A stretch of 64,000 bases of DNA from the NCBI RefSeq assembly GCF_026626335.1, contig NZ_JAPNTZ010000001.1, positions 62,001 to 126,000 on the forward strand. The letters are read 5' to 3'. Below are positions 34,155 through 41,772 of the stretch, piece by piece. The stretch's first letter is position 1, and each line of letters begins with the position of its first letter. The position numbers were made by a program, and so were the translations under genes. The notes under the pieces were generated by a model. It had not been told where the DNA came from. It did no database searches and saw only the letters and a list, made by a program, of their open reading frames with translations. The DNA is from Paractinoplanes pyxinae (GTDB lineage Bacteria; Actinomycetota; Actinomycetes; Mycobacteriales; Micromonosporaceae).

Positions 34155-34979
34155 ATGCGCAATCTGTCCCTCCGCCGCGCGGTCACGGCCGGCGCGGTCA
34201 CCATCCTCGCCCTGGGCGGCGCCGCCGCGCTGGGCGCCGGGCCGGCCTACGCCAAGGCGAACTCCCAGGTCACGGTCGTGCACGGCATTCCCGGGCAGGC
34301 GGTCGACGTCTACGTCAACGGCAAGAAGACCGTGCCGAACTTCCAGCCCGGCAAGGTCGCCGGCCCGCTGAGCCTGCCCGCCGGCCAGTACGACATCGCC
34401 CTGACCAAGCCGGGCGACGCCATCGGCGACGCGCTGCTGACCGTGGACGACGCCGAGGTGCCCGGCGGCGCCAACATCAGCCTGGTCGCCCACCTGAACG
34501 CGGAGGGCCAGCCGGCCCTGACCCCGTTCGTCAACGACACGGCCAAGCTGGCCGCCGGTAAGGCCCGCCTGATCGTCCGGCACGCCGCGGCCGCGCCCGC
34601 GGTCGACATCCGGGCCGGCGGCAAGCCGGTCTTCGAGGGCGTGACCAACGGCAAGGAGGGCAAGGCCGACCTGGACGCGGGCACCGTCTCGGCCGACGTG
34701 GTGCTGGCCGGCAGCGACACCCGCGTGCTCGGCCCGGCCGACCTGGACCTGAAGGAAGGCACGGCGACGATCGTGTACGCGGTCGGCTCGGCCGAGGCCA
34801 AGAGCCTCGACATCGTGACGCAGACGATCGACGGCCTGCACTCCGCGCCGGGCGGCGTGCCCAGCGGTGACGGCGGCCGCGCCGACGGCAACGGTTCGCT
34901 GCCCTGGTACGGGATCGGCGCGGTCGGCATCCTGCTGGCCCTGTTCGGCCTCACGCGGCTGGCGACCGGGCGTCGATGA
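34155..34979 (+). CDS. Exported DUF4397 protein with C-terminal membrane anchor
   Basis: 274 residues: signal peptide (cut near AYA, residue 33), then two DUF4397 beta domains (QVTVVHGIPGQAVDVYVNG and ARLIVRHAAAAPAVDIRAGG). A Gly/Asp-rich spacer follows, then a C-terminal hydrophobic helix (IGAVGILLALFGL) with a short Arg tail (ATGRR). That end resembles a sortase substrate, but no LPXTG is present; SLPWYG just before the helix is the nearest match. CGAGGAG precedes the ATG. Its stop overlaps the class F sortase start (ATGA). Confidence 0.82.
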   Translation: MRNLSLRRAVTAGAVTILALGGAAALGAGPAYAKANSQVTVVHGIPGQAVDVYVNGKKTVPNFQPGKVAGPLSLPAGQYDIALTKPGDAIGDALLTVDDAEVPGGANISLVAHLNAEGQPALTPFVNDTAKLAAGKARLIVRHAAAAPAVDIRAGGKPVFEGVTNGKEGKADLDAGTVSADVVLAGSDTRVLGPADLDLKEGTATIVYAVGSAEAKSLDIVTQTIDGLHSAPGGVPSGDGGRADGNGSLPWYGIGAVGILLALFGLTRLATGRR

Positions 34980-35617
34980 GCTCACGCCTCGCCGCTTCCG
35001 TCGCGGCGCTGGGTGTGGCCCTGGCCGTGACCGCCGGTGTCGTCGCTTGTCAGTCGCAGCCCGCGGCCGACTTCGGCGCCCCGGCGGTCACCGGGCCGGC
35101 CTCTCCGGCCGCTTCGGCGGTGGGGGTGCCGGTCCGGGACGGCCGGCCGCCCCGGACCGCGACCACCGAAGCGCCCGCCCGGCTGCGCATACCCGCCCTG
35201 AAGCTGGACGCGGCCGTCGACGCCGTCGGCATCGACGCGGCCACCGGCGACTTCGCGGTCCCGCCCAGCGTCGACCGGGTCGGCTGGTACCGGTACGGGC
35301 CGGGATTCGCCGCGAAGGCCGGTTCCATCGTCGTCGCCGGGCACGTGGACAGCGCAGCCGAGGGGAAGGGCGCCTTCTTCAAGCTCGGCGCGCTGAACGC
35401 GGGCGACGAGGTGACCCTCGTCGGTCCGGACGGCCGGGAGCAGGCCTTCGAGGTGATCGCCCGCGAGCGCTACCGCAAGACGGCCATCCCGCTGGACAAG
35501 TACTTCGCCCGCGACGGGAGTCCCCGGCTGACGCTGATCACGTGCGGTGGCCCGTTCGACGCGAAGACCCGCCACTACCGCGACAACGTGGTGGTGACGG
35601 CCGAGCCCGCTCCCTGA
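34976..35617 (+). CDS. Class F sortase, possibly a lipoprotein
   Basis: 213 residues. The sortase core is complete: catalytic His123 (VVAGHVDS), Cys190 (LTLITCGG) and an Arg in KTRHYRDN near 199-202. Class F sortases are actinobacterial enzymes of largely unsettled role that cleave surface-protein signals. The N-terminal helix ends in GVVAC (Cys25), a plausible lipobox, so the enzyme may be lipid-anchored rather than held by a transmembrane helix. It is co-translated with the DUF4397 protein, its likely substrate or partner. Confidence 0.85.
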   Translation: MSSRLAASVAALGVALAVTAGVVACQSQPAADFGAPAVTGPASPAASAVGVPVRDGRPPRTATTEAPARLRIPALKLDAAVDAVGIDAATGDFAVPPSVDRVGWYRYGPGFAAKAGSIVVAGHVDSAAEGKGAFFKLGALNAGDEVTLVGPDGREQAFEVIARERYRKTAIPLDKYFARDGSPRLTLITCGGPFDAKTRHYRDNVVVTAEPAP

Positions 35618-35627
35618 GCGGGCCGGC

Positions 35628-36080
35628 TCACTCGGCGGCGTAATCGCGCATCGCCGCCGTGACGTCGCGCAGGAACCCGGCGGTGACCTCGGCCTGCTCC
35701 GGGGTCAGCCGGGCCGCCGCCGCCTCGACCCGCTCGAGAAGAGGCGTCAAAGCACCGAGCACTTCCTCGTACGCATGACCGGTGGCCACGACTGTCTGCC
35801 GGCGCCGGTCGGACGGGTGCGGCACCCGTTCGGCATGGCCGGCCGCCTCGAGCCGGTCGACCAGGGTGGTGGCCGAGGCCGACCGGATGCCCAGCCGGTG
35901 GCCGAGCTCGGTCGGCCCGAGGCCGTCCCGGTGGCTGAGCAGGTGGTCCAGCGCCAGCGCGTCGGTGATGCCGACGCCGAGCCGGTCGGCCAGGCTGTGC
36001 GTGGCCTCGCCGCTGGCCTGCAGCAGGCCCCGGATCGCGAGGGCCACCTCGCTGGATCGTTGCCGCCGTCGTCCGCCCAT
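35628..36080 (-). CDS. MarR-family regulator
   Basis: 150 residues with a winged helix: GLGPTELGHRLGIRSASATTLVDRLEAAGHAERVPHPSDRRRQTVVAT, residues about 53-100, including the DRR wing. It is divergent from a polyprenyl diphosphate synthase, with an inverted repeat between them. It has no ribosome site; a TATGAT -10 element lies 6 nt upstream of the ATG at 36080, so the mRNA is probably leaderless. Confidence 0.87.
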   Translation of the reverse strand: MGGRRRQRSSEVALAIRGLLQASGEATHSLADRLGVGITDALALDHLLSHRDGLGPTELGHRLGIRSASATTLVDRLEAAGHAERVPHPSDRRRQTVVATGHAYEEVLGALTPLLERVEAAAARLTPEQAEVTAGFLRDVTAAMRDYAAE

Positions 36081-36086
36081 GCGGAA

Positions 36087-36092
36087 ATCATA
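36087..36092 (-). promoter_or_regulatory. -10 element, leaderless promoter of marR gene
   Basis: TATGAT on the minus strand is separated by 6 nt from the ATG at 36080, matching actinobacterial leaderless promoters. Confidence 0.5.
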
Positions 36093-36098
36093 AGGCCC

Positions 36099-36127
36099 AC
36101 AGGTAGCAAGATTCTCTAGCTACCTGT
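36099..36127. promoter_or_regulatory. Putative MarR operator
   Basis: ACAGGTAGC at 36099-36107 and GCTACCTGT at 36119-36127 are perfect inverted 9-mers around 11 bp. The site lies between the two divergent -10 elements and touches the plus-strand -10, so bound repressor would block both promoters. Confidence 0.6.
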
Positions 36128-36132
36128 ATAAC
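36127..36132 (+). promoter_or_regulatory. -10 element, leaderless promoter of polyprenyl synthase gene
   Basis: TATAAC ends 7 nt before the ATG at 36140 with no ribosome site between, so translation probably starts at the mRNA 5' end. Confidence 0.5.
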
Positions 36133-36139
36133 GAAATTC

Positions 36140-37237
36140 ATGATGAGCGAGGCAATGCGCGCTCACGCGCTGCTGGACGCGGAGCAGTTGAGGGCCCGGG
36201 TCCGCACCACGATCGACAGGTTCCTCGCCCGCCAGACCGAGGTGCTGGCCGACGTCAGCGACGACTGCGCCCCGCTCGTGCGGTACGTGGCCGACCTCAT
36301 GAGCGGTGGCAAGCGGCTCCGACCGGCCTTCTGCTACTGGGCGTGGCGGGCGGCCGGGGCGCCGGACGAGCCGGCCGTGGTCACCGCGGCCACCGCGCTC
36401 GAGTTCCTGCAGGCCGCCGCGCTCATCCACGACGACGTCATGGACGGCTCCGACCTGCGCCGGGGCGCCCCGGCCGTGCACCGCCGGTTCGCGGCACTGC
36501 ACCGCGACCGGGGCTGGGGCAGCGACGCCGACCACTTCGGCGTCTCGTCGGCGGTGCTGGCCGGCGACCTGTGCCTGGCCTGGAGCGACGAGCTGTACAC
36601 GGGCAGCGGCCTGCACCCGGTCGCGCTCGGCCGCGGCCGCAGCGTGTTCAACGGCATGCGCACCCAGCTCATGGGCGGGCAGTACCTCGACCTGCTCGAC
36701 CAGGCGAGCGGGGGCCGGCGCGACCCGGGCGCGGTCGAACGGGCCCGCCGGGTCATGCACTACAAGAGCGCCAAGTACACCGTGGAGCACCCGCTGCTGC
36801 TCGGCGGCCGGCTGGCCGGGGCCGGCGACCGCCTGCTGGCCCGCTTCTCGGCGTTCGGCCTGCCCCTCGGCGAGGCCTTCCAGCTGCGCGACGACGTGCT
36901 GGGGGTGTTCGGCGACTCCGGCCGGACGGGCAAGCCGGCCGGGGACGATCTGCGCGAGAACAAGCGGACGGTGCTCGTCGCGCTCGCCTTCGAGCAGGCC
37001 ACCGGCGTACAAGAAAAGGTTTTGAAGTCGCACCTCGGCGACAGCGCGCTGGACGCCGCCGGGGTCGACGAGGTGCGGGAGGTTCTGGTCGAGACCGGTG
37101 CGCTGGCCGGGGTCGAGCGCATGATCGGCGAGCTGCTGGACCGGTCGCTGGCCGCGCTCGACGACGTCGACCTGGCCGAGCCCGGCCGGTCGGCACTCGT
37201 CGCCCTCGCCGACGCCGCGACCAACCGCACGTCCTGA
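36140..37237 (+). CDS. Polyprenyl (geranylgeranyl-type) diphosphate synthase
   Basis: 365 residues, the IspA/IdsA fold. The first aspartate-rich motif DDVMD is at 98-102 (LIHDDVMDGSDLRRG). GKRLRP for IPP binding is near residue 57, and the second motif is FQLRDDVLGVFGD, with KTG replaced by RTGKPAGDDLRENK. The enzyme condenses IPP with an allylic diphosphate; the two small-to-medium residues before the first motif suggest a C20 or longer product. No terpene cyclase is adjacent, so general prenyl supply or a dispersed pathway is possible. It is controlled by the divergent MarR gene. Confidence 0.87.
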   Translation: MMSEAMRAHALLDAEQLRARVRTTIDRFLARQTEVLADVSDDCAPLVRYVADLMSGGKRLRPAFCYWAWRAAGAPDEPAVVTAATALEFLQAAALIHDDVMDGSDLRRGAPAVHRRFAALHRDRGWGSDADHFGVSSAVLAGDLCLAWSDELYTGSGLHPVALGRGRSVFNGMRTQLMGGQYLDLLDQASGGRRDPGAVERARRVMHYKSAKYTVEHPLLLGGRLAGAGDRLLARFSAFGLPLGEAFQLRDDVLGVFGDSGRTGKPAGDDLRENKRTVLVALAFEQATGVQEKVLKSHLGDSALDAAGVDEVREVLVETGALAGVERMIGELLDRSLAALDDVDLAEPGRSALVALADAATNRTS

Positions 37238-37241
37238 CCGG

Positions 37242-38150
37242 CTAGAGGTGGTTCTGATAGAAGGTGGCCAGCCGGTCGACGGCGGCGTCGACATATTCCG
37301 GTACGTCGTACATCTCGTAGTGCCGGGCGCCGGGGATCACCAGGCGGTCGACCGGATTCGGGGCCAGCTTCCACAACCGCTCACCCGACGTGTCGAAGCC
37401 GGTGCCGTCCAGGTTCTCGGCCAGGATCAGCTGCAGGGGCTGGGTCATGAGCTGGTCGACCAGGTGGAACGGGTCGAAGCCGAGCAGCAACGAGTCGCCC
37501 CGGGAAAGGCGGCGGTTCGTCGAGTGCTCGTTGCGGCCCCGGTCGGTGCGGTAGTAGGTAATCGCCTGCAGCAGGTCGACGTCGGTCACCCCGGCCGCCT
37601 CCGCGTCCTCCAGGGTGTCGGGCAGCCAGTTCTCGCGGGTCAGCACGCCCGTCCGGACCTCCTCGAGACGCGCCTCGGCCAGGGCGTCGAGCGCGGCCAC
37701 CGGGCCGTCCGCCTGGAAGCCGCGGAACGACGAGCCGATGTCGCCCGGGTCGACCGCGCCGACGGCCCGGATGCGGTGGTCGGTGCGGGCGGTGTGGATC
37801 GCGTAGCCGCCACCCGCGCAGATGCCGAGGACGCCGATGCGGTGCGGGTCGATGCCCGGGATCGCGGTGAGGGCGTCGATCGCGTACGAGATGTCCTCGC
37901 TCCGGCGGTACGGGTCCTCCAGGTCGCGCGGTTCGCCGCCGCTCTGACCCTGGTGAGCCGGATCGAACACCAGCGCGGCGATGCCCCGCGCGGCGAGGCC
38001 GGCGGCGTAGTTCGCGCCGATCTGCTCCTTCACGCTGCTGCCCGGCGTGGACAGCACCACGGCGCGCAACGGGTCCGCCTCGTCCAGCTCATGGGGCAGG
38101 TGCAGCTCGGCCGCGAGCTCGATCGGCCCGCGCGGAATGGTGACATGCAT
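37242..38150 (-). CDS. Alpha/beta hydrolase with cysteine nucleophile
   Basis: 302 residues. The nucleophile elbow is GICAGGGY (near residue 109-116), with Cys in place of Ser as in dienelactone hydrolases. The oxyanion region is STPGSSVKEQIGANYAAGLAARG, the strand VFDPAHQGQSGGEP follows, and a late IPGARHYEMYD supplies the catalytic His. It is probably a cytoplasmic esterase or lactonase; the specific substrate is unknown. It is convergent with the prenyl synthase, with 4 bp between the stops. Confidence 0.82.
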   Translation of the reverse strand: MHVTIPRGPIELAAELHLPHELDEADPLRAVVLSTPGSSVKEQIGANYAAGLAARGIAALVFDPAHQGQSGGEPRDLEDPYRRSEDISYAIDALTAIPGIDPHRIGVLGICAGGGYAIHTARTDHRIRAVGAVDPGDIGSSFRGFQADGPVAALDALAEARLEEVRTGVLTRENWLPDTLEDAEAAGVTDVDLLQAITYYRTDRGRNEHSTNRRLSRGDSLLLGFDPFHLVDQLMTQPLQLILAENLDGTGFDTSGERLWKLAPNPVDRLVIPGARHYEMYDVPEYVDAAVDRLATFYQNHL

Positions 38151-38189
38151 CGGACAGCGCCTTTCGTCGACTCAGCACCGATTGAACAG

Positions 38190-38206
38190 TGTGTTGCGGG
38201 AACACA
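38190..38206. promoter_or_regulatory. Inverted repeat in divergent promoter
   Basis: TGTGTT-GCGGG-AACACA, with perfect 6-bp arms, lies between the hydrolase and the DICT gene. It could be an operator for either gene. Confidence 0.4.
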
Positions 38207-38246
38207 GTCAAGCCACCGCCCGGATGCGGTGACCGCGCGGTGGCCC

Positions 38247-38252
38247 TAGGGT
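38247..38252 (+). promoter_or_regulatory. -10 element, leaderless promoter
   Basis: TAGGGT is followed by 6 nt and the GTG start of the DICT protein at 38259, with no ribosome site. This supports that GTG as the true start. Confidence 0.4.
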
Positions 38253-38258
38253 TCGGCC

Positions 38259-39365
38259 GTGTCCGATGCCCCAGCCGTCCGGCGGCTGACCAAGAGAACT
38301 CTGGTGACCATCTCGCACGCGCTGGAACGGGCGGCGCTGGCGGCCGCCGAGGACGGGCCGATGGTGGTCTTCGCCCTGTTCCAGCGTCTGCCCTACTTCG
38401 AACGTGAACGCGCCGTCTACGAGCGGATCGCCGGCCGGGCCGCGGTGACGGTGGTGGGTCTGGTCGCCGAGCAGACCCCGGACACGCCGGCCGGCGCCCA
38501 TCCGGTCCTGCTCGACGAGAAGGAGGAGCTGGCGCGGGAGTGGACCGTGGTCGTGCTGACCCCCAGGTTCGGCGGGATGCTGGTGGCCCACGACCTCGAG
38601 GAGTTCCAGGCCGGCTCGGCGACGCTGGAGAGCGGGCGCGTCTTCGAGGCCCGGGCCGCCTTCCGCCGTGACGACGCGCTGCACGAGGTGCTTCGGCTGC
38701 GCCGTCAACTGGGCGATCGCCTGCCGCCGGCGGCTCTGTCGGCGGTGGATGCGGCAGTCGGCCGGGTGCGGGAGATACCGGCCACGCCGGGCGAGAGCCG
38801 GACCGACGCGGCTCTGCACCTGTTCGCGGCCCGGGCCGAGCACGACCACACCCGGCTGCGGACCGGTGCGCAGCCGGCCCGCCCCGACGAGGGCCGTGAC
38901 GACGCGGGCGACACCGACCTGGCGGGCCGGGCCGGGGTGCGGCGATGGGCCGGGACGAGCGGTGTCACCGCCTCCGGCGTTCTGCCGGTGGCGTTGCTGG
39001 CCGTCCGGGTCACCCACGCCCCGGCCGGCCAGGACGGGCCGATCGGACGGACGGCCACTCGCCAGCAGCAGGCCGCGATCGAGCTGGTCGTGGCCCGGCT
39101 GCGGCCGGCCGACCGGGCGACCAAGGCCGGCCCCGACGACTTCCTGCTCTACCTGCCCGCGCTCGGGCACGACGACGCGGTGGCGTTCGCGTACGGTCTG
39201 GTCGCCGACTTCGAGGCCGCCCACGCCCGCAGCGCGTTCCTGTCCGCGACCGTGACGGTGGCACTGACCGTGACCCGCCGCCGCCCGTTGCCCGAGGACC
39301 GGCTGCGCGAGGCGTTGGACTGGGCCGTCGCCCAGAACGCCCCGGTGGTGACGCTCGACGGCTGA
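38259..39365 (+). CDS. DICT sensory protein with degenerate GGDEF domain
   Basis: 368 residues. Residues of about 8-145 form a DICT domain (RTLVTISHALERAAL, VVFALFQRLPYFERERAVYERIA, VVVLTPRFGGMLVAHDLEEFQ), a sensor found with diguanylate cyclases and photoreceptors. Residues of about 240-365 resemble a GGDEF fold, but the signature is GPDDF (291-295) and the catalytic acids are altered, so it cannot be a normal cyclase. It may bind c-di-GMP or GTP, or act by protein contact. It stands alone, upstream of a DUF427 gene. Confidence 0.75.
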   Translation: MSDAPAVRRLTKRTLVTISHALERAALAAAEDGPMVVFALFQRLPYFERERAVYERIAGRAAVTVVGLVAEQTPDTPAGAHPVLLDEKEELAREWTVVVLTPRFGGMLVAHDLEEFQAGSATLESGRVFEARAAFRRDDALHEVLRLRRQLGDRLPPAALSAVDAAVGRVREIPATPGESRTDAALHLFAARAEHDHTRLRTGAQPARPDEGRDDAGDTDLAGRAGVRRWAGTSGVTASGVLPVALLAVRVTHAPAGQDGPIGRTATRQQQAAIELVVARLRPADRATKAGPDDFLLYLPALGHDDAVAFAYGLVADFEAAHARSAFLSATVTVALTVTRRRPLPEDRLREALDWAVAQNAPVVTLDG

Positions 39366-39414
39366 CCGTGCGCCGCGAGCGGCGCTCCGGCGGCCGGCCT
39401 GGCAAGCTGGGGTG

Positions 39415-39876
39415 ATGGAGTCGGTCTGGGACTACCCGCGTCCGCCGCGGCTGGAGCGCGTCAGCAAGCAGGTGACGGTCGTGCACGCGGGGCAGGTCAT
39501 CGCCGACAGCAGCGACTGCTGGCGGGTGCTGGAGACGTCACACCCGCCGGTCTACTACCTGCCTCGCCGCGACATCGCCGACGGGGTACTCGAGCCCGGC
39601 GAGGGCCGGTCGTACTGCGAGTTCAAGGGCGTCGCCGGCTACTGGGACGTCGTGGCCGGCGAGGTCCGGGTGCGGCAGGCCGGCTGGTCGTACGAGAACC
39701 CCACCCGGCCGTACGCGGCGCTCGCCGGCGCCGTCGCCTTCTATCCCGGCCGGCTCGACGAGTGCCGGGTGGCCGGCGAACTGGTGCGGGCGCAGGAGGG
39801 TGACTTCTACGGCGGCTGGATCACCGCGGACATCACCGGCCCGTTCAAGGGCGGCCCGGGCACGCGCGGCTGGTGA
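39415..39876 (+). CDS. DUF427 domain protein
   Basis: 153 residues, a compact beta fold of the DUF427 family: VWDYPRPPRLE at the start, then SSDCWRVLETSHPPVYYLPRRDIADGVLEP, CEFKGVAGYWDV and NPTRPYAALAGAVAFYPGRLD. The family is widespread in actinobacteria and has no firmly assigned reaction. The ATG at 39415 is preferred over a GTG one codon earlier. It follows the DICT gene by 49 bp. Confidence 0.85.
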   Translation: MESVWDYPRPPRLERVSKQVTVVHAGQVIADSSDCWRVLETSHPPVYYLPRRDIADGVLEPGEGRSYCEFKGVAGYWDVVAGEVRVRQAGWSYENPTRPYAALAGAVAFYPGRLDECRVAGELVRAQEGDFYGGWITADITGPFKGGPGTRGW

Positions 39877-39889
39877 ACGGCGGCCCGCC

Positions 39890-40228
39890 TCAGCGGCAGA
39901 GCACCTCGGACAACCCGGTGATGTCGAGGACATCCTGAACCGTGCCGCGGCCGTTGACGACGGTGAACTCGCGCTGTGCCGCGGCGGCCGCCTGATAGCC
40001 CTGCACCAGGCCGGCCACGGCGTGCGAGTCGATGAAGCGGGTGTGGTCGAGGTCGACGACGACTTGGGTGACCCCCGGGCGGCGCGCCGCCTCGACCAGC
40101 GCGCGGGCGAGGGCGTCACCGAGGCTCATGTCGAAGTCGCCGGACAGGCTCACGCGCAGGACACCGGTCGGCGCCTCCCGCTCGGTGATCGTGAAAGGTG
40201 GGCTAGTCACAGCCGCAGTGTCTACCAC
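39890..40228 (-). CDS. STAS-domain anti-sigma factor antagonist
   Basis: 112 residues with a STAS fold: LRVSLSGDFDMSLGDALARAL, then VVVDLDHTRFIDSHAVAGLV where Ser in FIDSHAV is the residue phosphorylated by the partner kinase. It ends with LDITGLSEVL. The start is a GTG at 40228; a GTG six codons later is possible. It lies 20 bp after the HATPase gene on the same strand, a standard partner-switch pair. Confidence 0.87.
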   Translation of the reverse strand: MVDTAAVTSPPFTITEREAPTGVLRVSLSGDFDMSLGDALARALVEAARRPGVTQVVVDLDHTRFIDSHAVAGLVQGYQAAAAAQREFTVVNGRGTVQDVLDITGLSEVLCR

Positions 40229-40248
40229 GGGGGTACGACATCGGCCGC

Positions 40249-40668
40249 TCAGGGACGGGCCCGGGGAAAGGCCGCCCAGACGTGTTTGGCGCTTCCGGTC
40301 GTGTGCCAGCCGACCCGCTCGGCCAGGGCGAGGCAGATCGCCAGCCCGCGCCCGCCGGCGTGCAGGCCCGGGCGGGCCTGGGCCGCGATCGGGGGTTCCT
40401 GGACGGCACGGTCGCTGACGTCGACGACGTAGCAGTCGTCATCGCTCAGCAGGCGGACGACCACCGGGGGCAGCCCGTGGCGCAGGGCGTTGCCGGCCAG
40501 CTCCGTCGCCACCAGACCCAGGTGCTCCGCCGTCCGGTCCTCGGAGGCAGCTGCGAAGTGCTGCCGGATCCCCTCGCGGATCCGGCCCAGATCGGTGTCG
40601 CTCTCGACGCTCCAGGTGAGCAGCACGGAGGTGCGCGCGGGCGGACCGACCATCCGCAAGGGCTCCAT
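40249..40668 (-). CDS. HATPase anti-sigma serine kinase (RsbW-like), first
   Basis: 139 residues with the GHKL ATPase fold: the N-box ATELAGNALRHG, the G1-type loop DVSDRAVQEPP, and the glycine loop HAGGRGLAICLALAERVGW. It would phosphorylate the neighbouring STAS protein and sequester a sigma factor. The ATG at 40668 is chosen; another in-frame ATG lies five codons later and a GTG upstream. No sigma factor of the SigB/SigF group is adjacent. Confidence 0.82.
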   Translation of the reverse strand: MEPLRMVGPPARTSVLLTWSVESDTDLGRIREGIRQHFAAASEDRTAEHLGLVATELAGNALRHGLPPVVVRLLSDDDCYVVDVSDRAVQEPPIAAQARPGLHAGGRGLAICLALAERVGWHTTGSAKHVWAAFPRARP

Positions 40669-40761
40669 GGGCCACACTGATGCCCGCTGGCCGGAACGGG
40701 AAACTCGCCTAGTGTTACCGGGGCGCCCGACGGCGTCCGCACAACCTCGTGGAGTCGGCTG

Positions 40762-41235
40762 ATGGCACAGTTCACCGTTGTTCAAGAGGTTCAGGCGCCC
40801 GCCGGCGCTGTCTGGGCGACCCTGGTGGACTGGCCCCGCCACGGCGACTGGGCGCCGCTGACCGTGGTGCGAACCGTGCCGGGGCCGGCCGAGGGGCTGG
40901 GGGCGGGTTTCGTCGCCCGCACCGGTGTGGGGCCCTTGGCGTTCGACGACCCGATGACCGTGGTCGCCTGGCAGCCGCCGGCCGGCGACGAGGCGGGCGA
41001 CCGGCCGGGTCGATGCGAGGTGGCCAAGTCGGGCCGGGTCGTGCACGGCCGGGCCTGGTTCGCGGTCACACCGTTGCCGGGCGGCCGCTGCCGTGTGGTG
41101 TGGTTCGAGGACGTGACCGTCTCGCCCCGGGCCCTCACCCGGTGGGCGGGGCCGGTGCTGTCGCTCGCCGGCCGGCTGGGCTTCGCGGCCACGTTGCGCG
41201 CCCTGGCCCGGGACGTCGAGCGTACGGCCGGGTGA
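40762..41235 (+). CDS. SRPBCC-family protein
   Basis: 157 residues with the Bet v1-like (START) helix-grip fold: FTVVQEVQAPAGAVWATLVDWPRHGDWAPL at the start, strands carrying FDDPMTVVAWQPP and GRCRVVWFEDVTV, and a C-terminal helix (VLSLAGRLGFAATLRALARDVER). Such proteins bind hydrophobic ligands or act in polyketide cyclisation. It is flanked by the two HATPase genes on the opposite strand; a functional link is not evident. Confidence 0.8.
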   Translation: MAQFTVVQEVQAPAGAVWATLVDWPRHGDWAPLTVVRTVPGPAEGLGAGFVARTGVGPLAFDDPMTVVAWQPPAGDEAGDRPGRCEVAKSGRVVHGRAWFAVTPLPGGRCRVVWFEDVTVSPRALTRWAGPVLSLAGRLGFAATLRALARDVERTAG

Positions 41236-41242
41236 CGCCGCC

Positions 41243-41686
41243 TCAGCCGGCGCGAACGGGGACGGGGAAGACCGCCCAGATGTGCTTGGTCTGCTCGGCG
41301 GCGTACCAGCCGACCTTCAGCGACATGTTCATGGCCAGCAGCAGGCCGCGGCCGCCGGCGTCGATCGGGCGGGTGTGGGCCAGCTCGGGGACGGTGGACA
41401 GGTCGTGGTCGGCGACGTCGAGGACGAAGTGCTCGTCGGTGCGCAGCAGGCGGATCTCGGTGGGCGGCCGGCCGTGCCGGATCGCGTTGGAGGCCAGTTC
41501 GGTGGCGACCAGCACCATGGAGTCGACGACCTCCAGGCCGTCGTCGCCGGGCAGGAGCCCCTGACCGGCGAGCGCCTCGCGCATGGCGGCCCGCAGGTGC
41601 TTCAGTTCCGTGCTGGTGTTGAGCACCCACGCGTGCAGCTCGGTCGCTCGGGGCGGGGGCGGGGACGTGATGAGCTGCTGATCCAT
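41243..41686 (-). CDS. HATPase anti-sigma serine kinase (RsbW-like), second
   Basis: 147 residues: the N-box LVATELASNAIRHGRPP, DVADHDLSTVPEL, and the glycine loop IDAGGRGLLLAMNMSLKVGW. It is a paralogue of the protein at 40249-40668, sharing the closing W(A)AFP/WAVFP strand. It probably competes for or switches a sigma factor or STAS protein. The ATG at 41686 begins just before the conserved domain. Confidence 0.85.
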   Translation of the reverse strand: MDQQLITSPPPPRATELHAWVLNTSTELKHLRAAMREALAGQGLLPGDDGLEVVDSMVLVATELASNAIRHGRPPTEIRLLRTDEHFVLDVADHDLSTVPELAHTRPIDAGGRGLLLAMNMSLKVGWYAAEQTKHIWAVFPVPVRAG

Positions 41687-41772
41687 GCGATGATCTTGCC
41701 CGCTCGACCCGGCCCCGAACCCCTCGGCCGGGTTGGGCTCACCTGTCCGGGCCTGAGGCCGATGAGAACTTC

